A DNA stretch of 5,921 nt from Methanomassiliicoccales archaeon (lineage in GTDB: Archaea > Thermoplasmatota > Thermoplasmata > Methanomassiliicoccales > UBA472), in the NCBI GenBank assembly GCA_028679935.1, contig JAJRAL010000136.1:1-5921 (forward strand), written 5' to 3'. A program made the position numbers and the translations under genes. Below, piece by piece: positions 4,090 to 5,921 of the stretch; position 1 is the first letter of the stretch; each line of letters starts with the position of its first letter. The notes below the pieces were generated by a model, which saw nothing but the letters and a program-made list of their open reading frames with translations, did not search any database and was not told where the DNA came from.

Positions 4090-5622
4090 GTGAGCGCCAA
4101 GGTGACCGTCTTCGACGGTGCCGATTGCATCGGCGGCAACAAGATCCATCTCGACTTCGACGGACACGGCATCTTCTTCGATTTCGGATTGAACTATCAC
4201 CGACTGAGCCAGTTCTATGAGGAGTTCCTGAATCCGAGAGTCTCGAGAGGCATTCACGATCACATCCTGATGGGCCTGATTCCCAACATCGCCTGCTATC
4301 GCGAAGATCTCATCCCCAGCGACCTGGACATGTCCGGGGCCCAGCGCCTCAATGTCGATGCGGTCTTCCTGTCGCACGCGCACATGGACCACGTTGGCAG
4401 CGCAGGTCTCCTCGACACCTCCATACCCTTCATCTCAACACCGACCACCGCGGCGCTCCTGAAGGCGATGAGGGATTCGTCGACTTCCGGATTCCAGTAC
4501 GAGGCGGCATACACCTCTCCCCGCTTTCCGACTGCCGAGGACGATCGGGTCCTGGCATCTTCGTCCAAGGAGGACTACCAGGGCCGGAGGCTCATGTTGC
4601 CGTGTTCTTGCCCCGGTCCTCTCGCCGAATTCATGGCACGGTGCCCGTCGAAGACCAAGGGGATCGTCGGCGGGAGCGTAGGCGATTGCAGTTCATTGGC
4701 TTTCGATACCAAGTGCTTCGAGGTCGACCACTCAATCTACGGAGCATCGGCCTTGGCGGTCGAGACATCCTTGGGCTGGGTGGTGTACTCGGGCGACCTC
4801 CGGACCCATGGCCGATTCGGGGAGAAGACCGAGGCCTTCGTTCGCGCGGCAAAGGCACTGAACCCACGCCTATTGATCATCGAAGGGACGAGGGCGAGCA
4901 GGGAGGACCGCGAGGACTCTGAGGCAACGGTCAAGGAGACCTGCCTCGGGCACGCCGAGAATGAGGACAGCCTCGTCGTGGCCGATTTCTCCGCCCGCAA
5001 CTTCGAACGTCTAGACACCTTCGCCGAGATCGCTAAAGAGACGGGGAGACAGTTGGTCATCCTCAGCAAGGACGCCTACATGCTCGATGCCCTGGAATGC
5101 GCTGACAGCGTGGATCATGTGAAGGACCTGCTGGTCTACGGTGATCTCAAATCCAAGCGCAGCGGGTTCGAGAGCATGGTGTATGAGAGGCACGAGGACA
5201 TTCTAGTCGATCCCTCAGACATCGCCAAGAACCCGGACCAGTACATCGTCTCCCTTTCGTTCTACGATATGGGCAAGCTTCTGGATATCGGTCCGGAAGG
5301 AGGCACGTACATCTACTCCAGCAGCGAGGCCTACACCGAGGAGCAGGTCATCGACTTCCGGCGCCTAGACAGCTGGCTGAAGATGTTCAAGTTGGATGTG
5401 AAGGGCTTCGAGATAGTCGAGGCGAGCGGTCAGCTCGTGCCTGAGTTCCCTCCGGGCTACCACGCCTCTGGCCACGCGTCAGCGTCCTCACTACTTCGGA
5501 TCATCGAAACGATTGACCCTGAGCATGTCATGCCAGTGCACACCGAAAGGCCAGATTTCTTCAAAGAGAAGCTAGGCGCCAAGGTCATCGTCCCTCGATC
5601 CGGGATCGCTCACGACCTATAG
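4090..5622 (+). CDS. RNase J-like metallo-beta-lactamase/beta-CASP ribonuclease
   Basis: This 510-aa protein carries the full motif set of the family. Motif 1 is D31 in FFDFGLNY. Motif 2 is HAHMDH (H96, H98, D100, H101), the two-zinc site. Motif 3 is H214 in DHSIYGA, and motif 4 is D236 in YSGDLRTHG. The beta-CASP motifs follow: A is E265 in IIEGTRAS, B is H462 in SGHASAS, and C is H484 in PVHTE. The metallo-beta-lactamase core is about 1-240 plus 425-510, with the beta-CASP cap inserted at about 245-420. Relatives are 5'-3' exonucleases or endonucleases acting in mRNA decay and rRNA processing. Activity on RNA is the family expectation and is not proven here. At 510 aa it is longer than typical archaeal RNase J (about 450), with extra sequence at about 36-80 and a Cys-containing insert at about 160-205. 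No KH domain is present, unlike archaeal CPSF/aCPSF1. The GTG start has GGGAG only 3 nt upstream. No other standard start codon (ATG, GTG or TTG) lies in frame just before it. Confidence 0.88.
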   Translation: MSAKVTVFDGADCIGGNKIHLDFDGHGIFFDFGLNYHRLSQFYEEFLNPRVSRGIHDHILMGLIPNIACYREDLIPSDLDMSGAQRLNVDAVFLSHAHMDHVGSAGLLDTSIPFISTPTTAALLKAMRDSSTSGFQYEAAYTSPRFPTAEDDRVLASSSKEDYQGRRLMLPCSCPGPLAEFMARCPSKTKGIVGGSVGDCSSLAFDTKCFEVDHSIYGASALAVETSLGWVVYSGDLRTHGRFGEKTEAFVRAAKALNPRLLIIEGTRASREDREDSEATVKETCLGHAENEDSLVVADFSARNFERLDTFAEIAKETGRQLVILSKDAYMLDALECADSVDHVKDLLVYGDLKSKRSGFESMVYERHEDILVDPSDIAKNPDQYIVSLSFYDMGKLLDIGPEGGTYIYSSSEAYTEEQVIDFRRLDSWLKMFKLDVKGFEIVEASGQLVPEFPPGYHASGHASASSLLRIIETIDPEHVMPVHTERPDFFKEKLGAKVIVPRSGIAHDL

Positions 5623-5653
5623 TCCGATCGCGTCGCGTTGGAGGATCAGGGAG

Positions 5654-5921
5654 TCAGAGGGCGCGAGGAGTCTCCCTGCACTTCTCGCTCTCGACGAGAG
5701 CGACCAAGTTCCTCGGGAAGATGCTCAGGTCGATCCCGACCGCGGCGAGCTTCTCGTCCATCGCCTTCGCCTTCTTTTCGTCGGAGAAGTCGCCTTTGAG
5801 CAGGTACCTCGTGTCCTTCTCGTCGAATCCGTTCCTGTCCTCGATGAAGTTCACGAACTTCCGGTCTTCGGGGCAATTCCTCTGGCAGACCATGCATCCT
5901 ACGATCGCGTTGTGTACTTCC
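5654..5921 (-). CDS. Second QueG-related [4Fe-4S] protein, C-terminal part (5' partial)
   Basis: The frame runs off the right edge, so only the last 88 or so residues are visible. They start with EVHNAIVGCMVCQRNCPE, which carries the CxxCxxxCP of the second cluster, and end after VESEKCRETPRAL. Over 81 residues aligned without gaps to the C-terminus of the protein at 1416-2342, I count 58 identities (72%), including an unbroken 20-residue run centred on KGDFSDEKKAKAMDE. The first cluster and catalytic domain lie outside the window. It is convergent to the RNase J-like gene, 31 bp from stop to stop. The remaining gap (5623-5653) shows no T tract or clear terminator. It is probably a full paralogue, but a truncated copy cannot be excluded from this window. 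Confidence 0.85.
   Translation of the reverse strand, partial: EVHNAIVGCMVCQRNCPEDRKFVNFIEDRNGFDEKDTRYLLKGDFSDEKKAKAMDEKLAAVGIDLSIFPRNLVALVESEKCRETPRAL

Noticed and set aside
3951..4220. Possible small gene in the non-coding stretch before the RNase J-like gene
   Set aside because: It spans the hairpins with low-complexity Arg/Ser-rich sequence and overlaps the RNase J start out of frame, with no ribosome binding site.
4602..4922. A 106-aa open frame inside the RNase J-like gene
   Set aside because: It is rich in Arg, Gly and Pro as expected for a shifted frame of GC-rich DNA, and the main frame carries the conserved motifs throughout.
5596..5608. Dyad CGATCC-G-GGATCG at the end of the RNase J-like gene as a terminator
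   Set aside because: The one-base centre cannot form a hairpin, it lies in coding sequence, and no T tract follows.
1..5921. Mobile element, CRISPR array or defence system
   Set aside because: I see no transposase, integrase, terminal inverted repeats, regularly spaced repeats or known defence domains. The tRNA could serve as an integration site, but I found no integrase or second copy of its 3' end in the window.

Overview
This window looks like archaeal chromosome, moderately GC-rich. The evidence is a tRNA gene with a bulge-helix-bulge intron at position 37/38 and no encoded CCA, an AT-rich archaeal TATA box about 35 bp upstream of that tRNA, a membrane-anchored NosD/PKD surface protein, and an RNase J-like beta-CASP nuclease. 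The mix fits a Euryarchaeota/Thermoplasmatota-type archaeon, but no gene here fixes the lineage. That placement is inference.

Layout, left to right. (1) The 3' part of a large secreted surface protein on + (beta-helix, InlB-type repeat domain, PKD domain, C-terminal membrane anchor). (2) Convergent to it, a complete 308-aa protein on - with two [4Fe-4S] clusters, related to QueG-type epoxyqueuosine reductases. (3) A divergent intergenic stretch with palindromic and repeated motifs, then a 189-aa multi-pass membrane protein on +. (4) A 52-aa cysteine-rich protein and a 155-aa pyridoxamine-phosphate-oxidase-like flavoprotein on +, joined by an ATGA stop/start overlap. (5) An intron-containing tRNA(CAU) on -, only 6 bp from the flavoprotein stop codon. 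(6) A 220-bp non-coding stretch with the tRNA promoter and two perfect hairpins. (7) A 510-aa RNase J-like metallo-beta-lactamase/beta-CASP protein on +. (8) Convergent to it, the C-terminal part of a second [4Fe-4S] protein on -, cut by the right edge and about 72% identical to the first over the aligned 81 residues.

The two [4Fe-4S] proteins, the Cys-rich miniprotein and the flavin-binding protein give the region a redox flavour, but only the miniprotein/flavoprotein pair is supported as a co-translated unit. The tRNA and the RNase J-like protein belong to RNA metabolism and are probably independent neighbours. I see no CRISPR array, insertion sequence, integrase or defence cassette. The most interesting items are the paralogous Fe-S pair, the coupled Cys-rich/flavoprotein genes with a hairpin over the start codon, and the paired hairpins beside the tRNA promoter.
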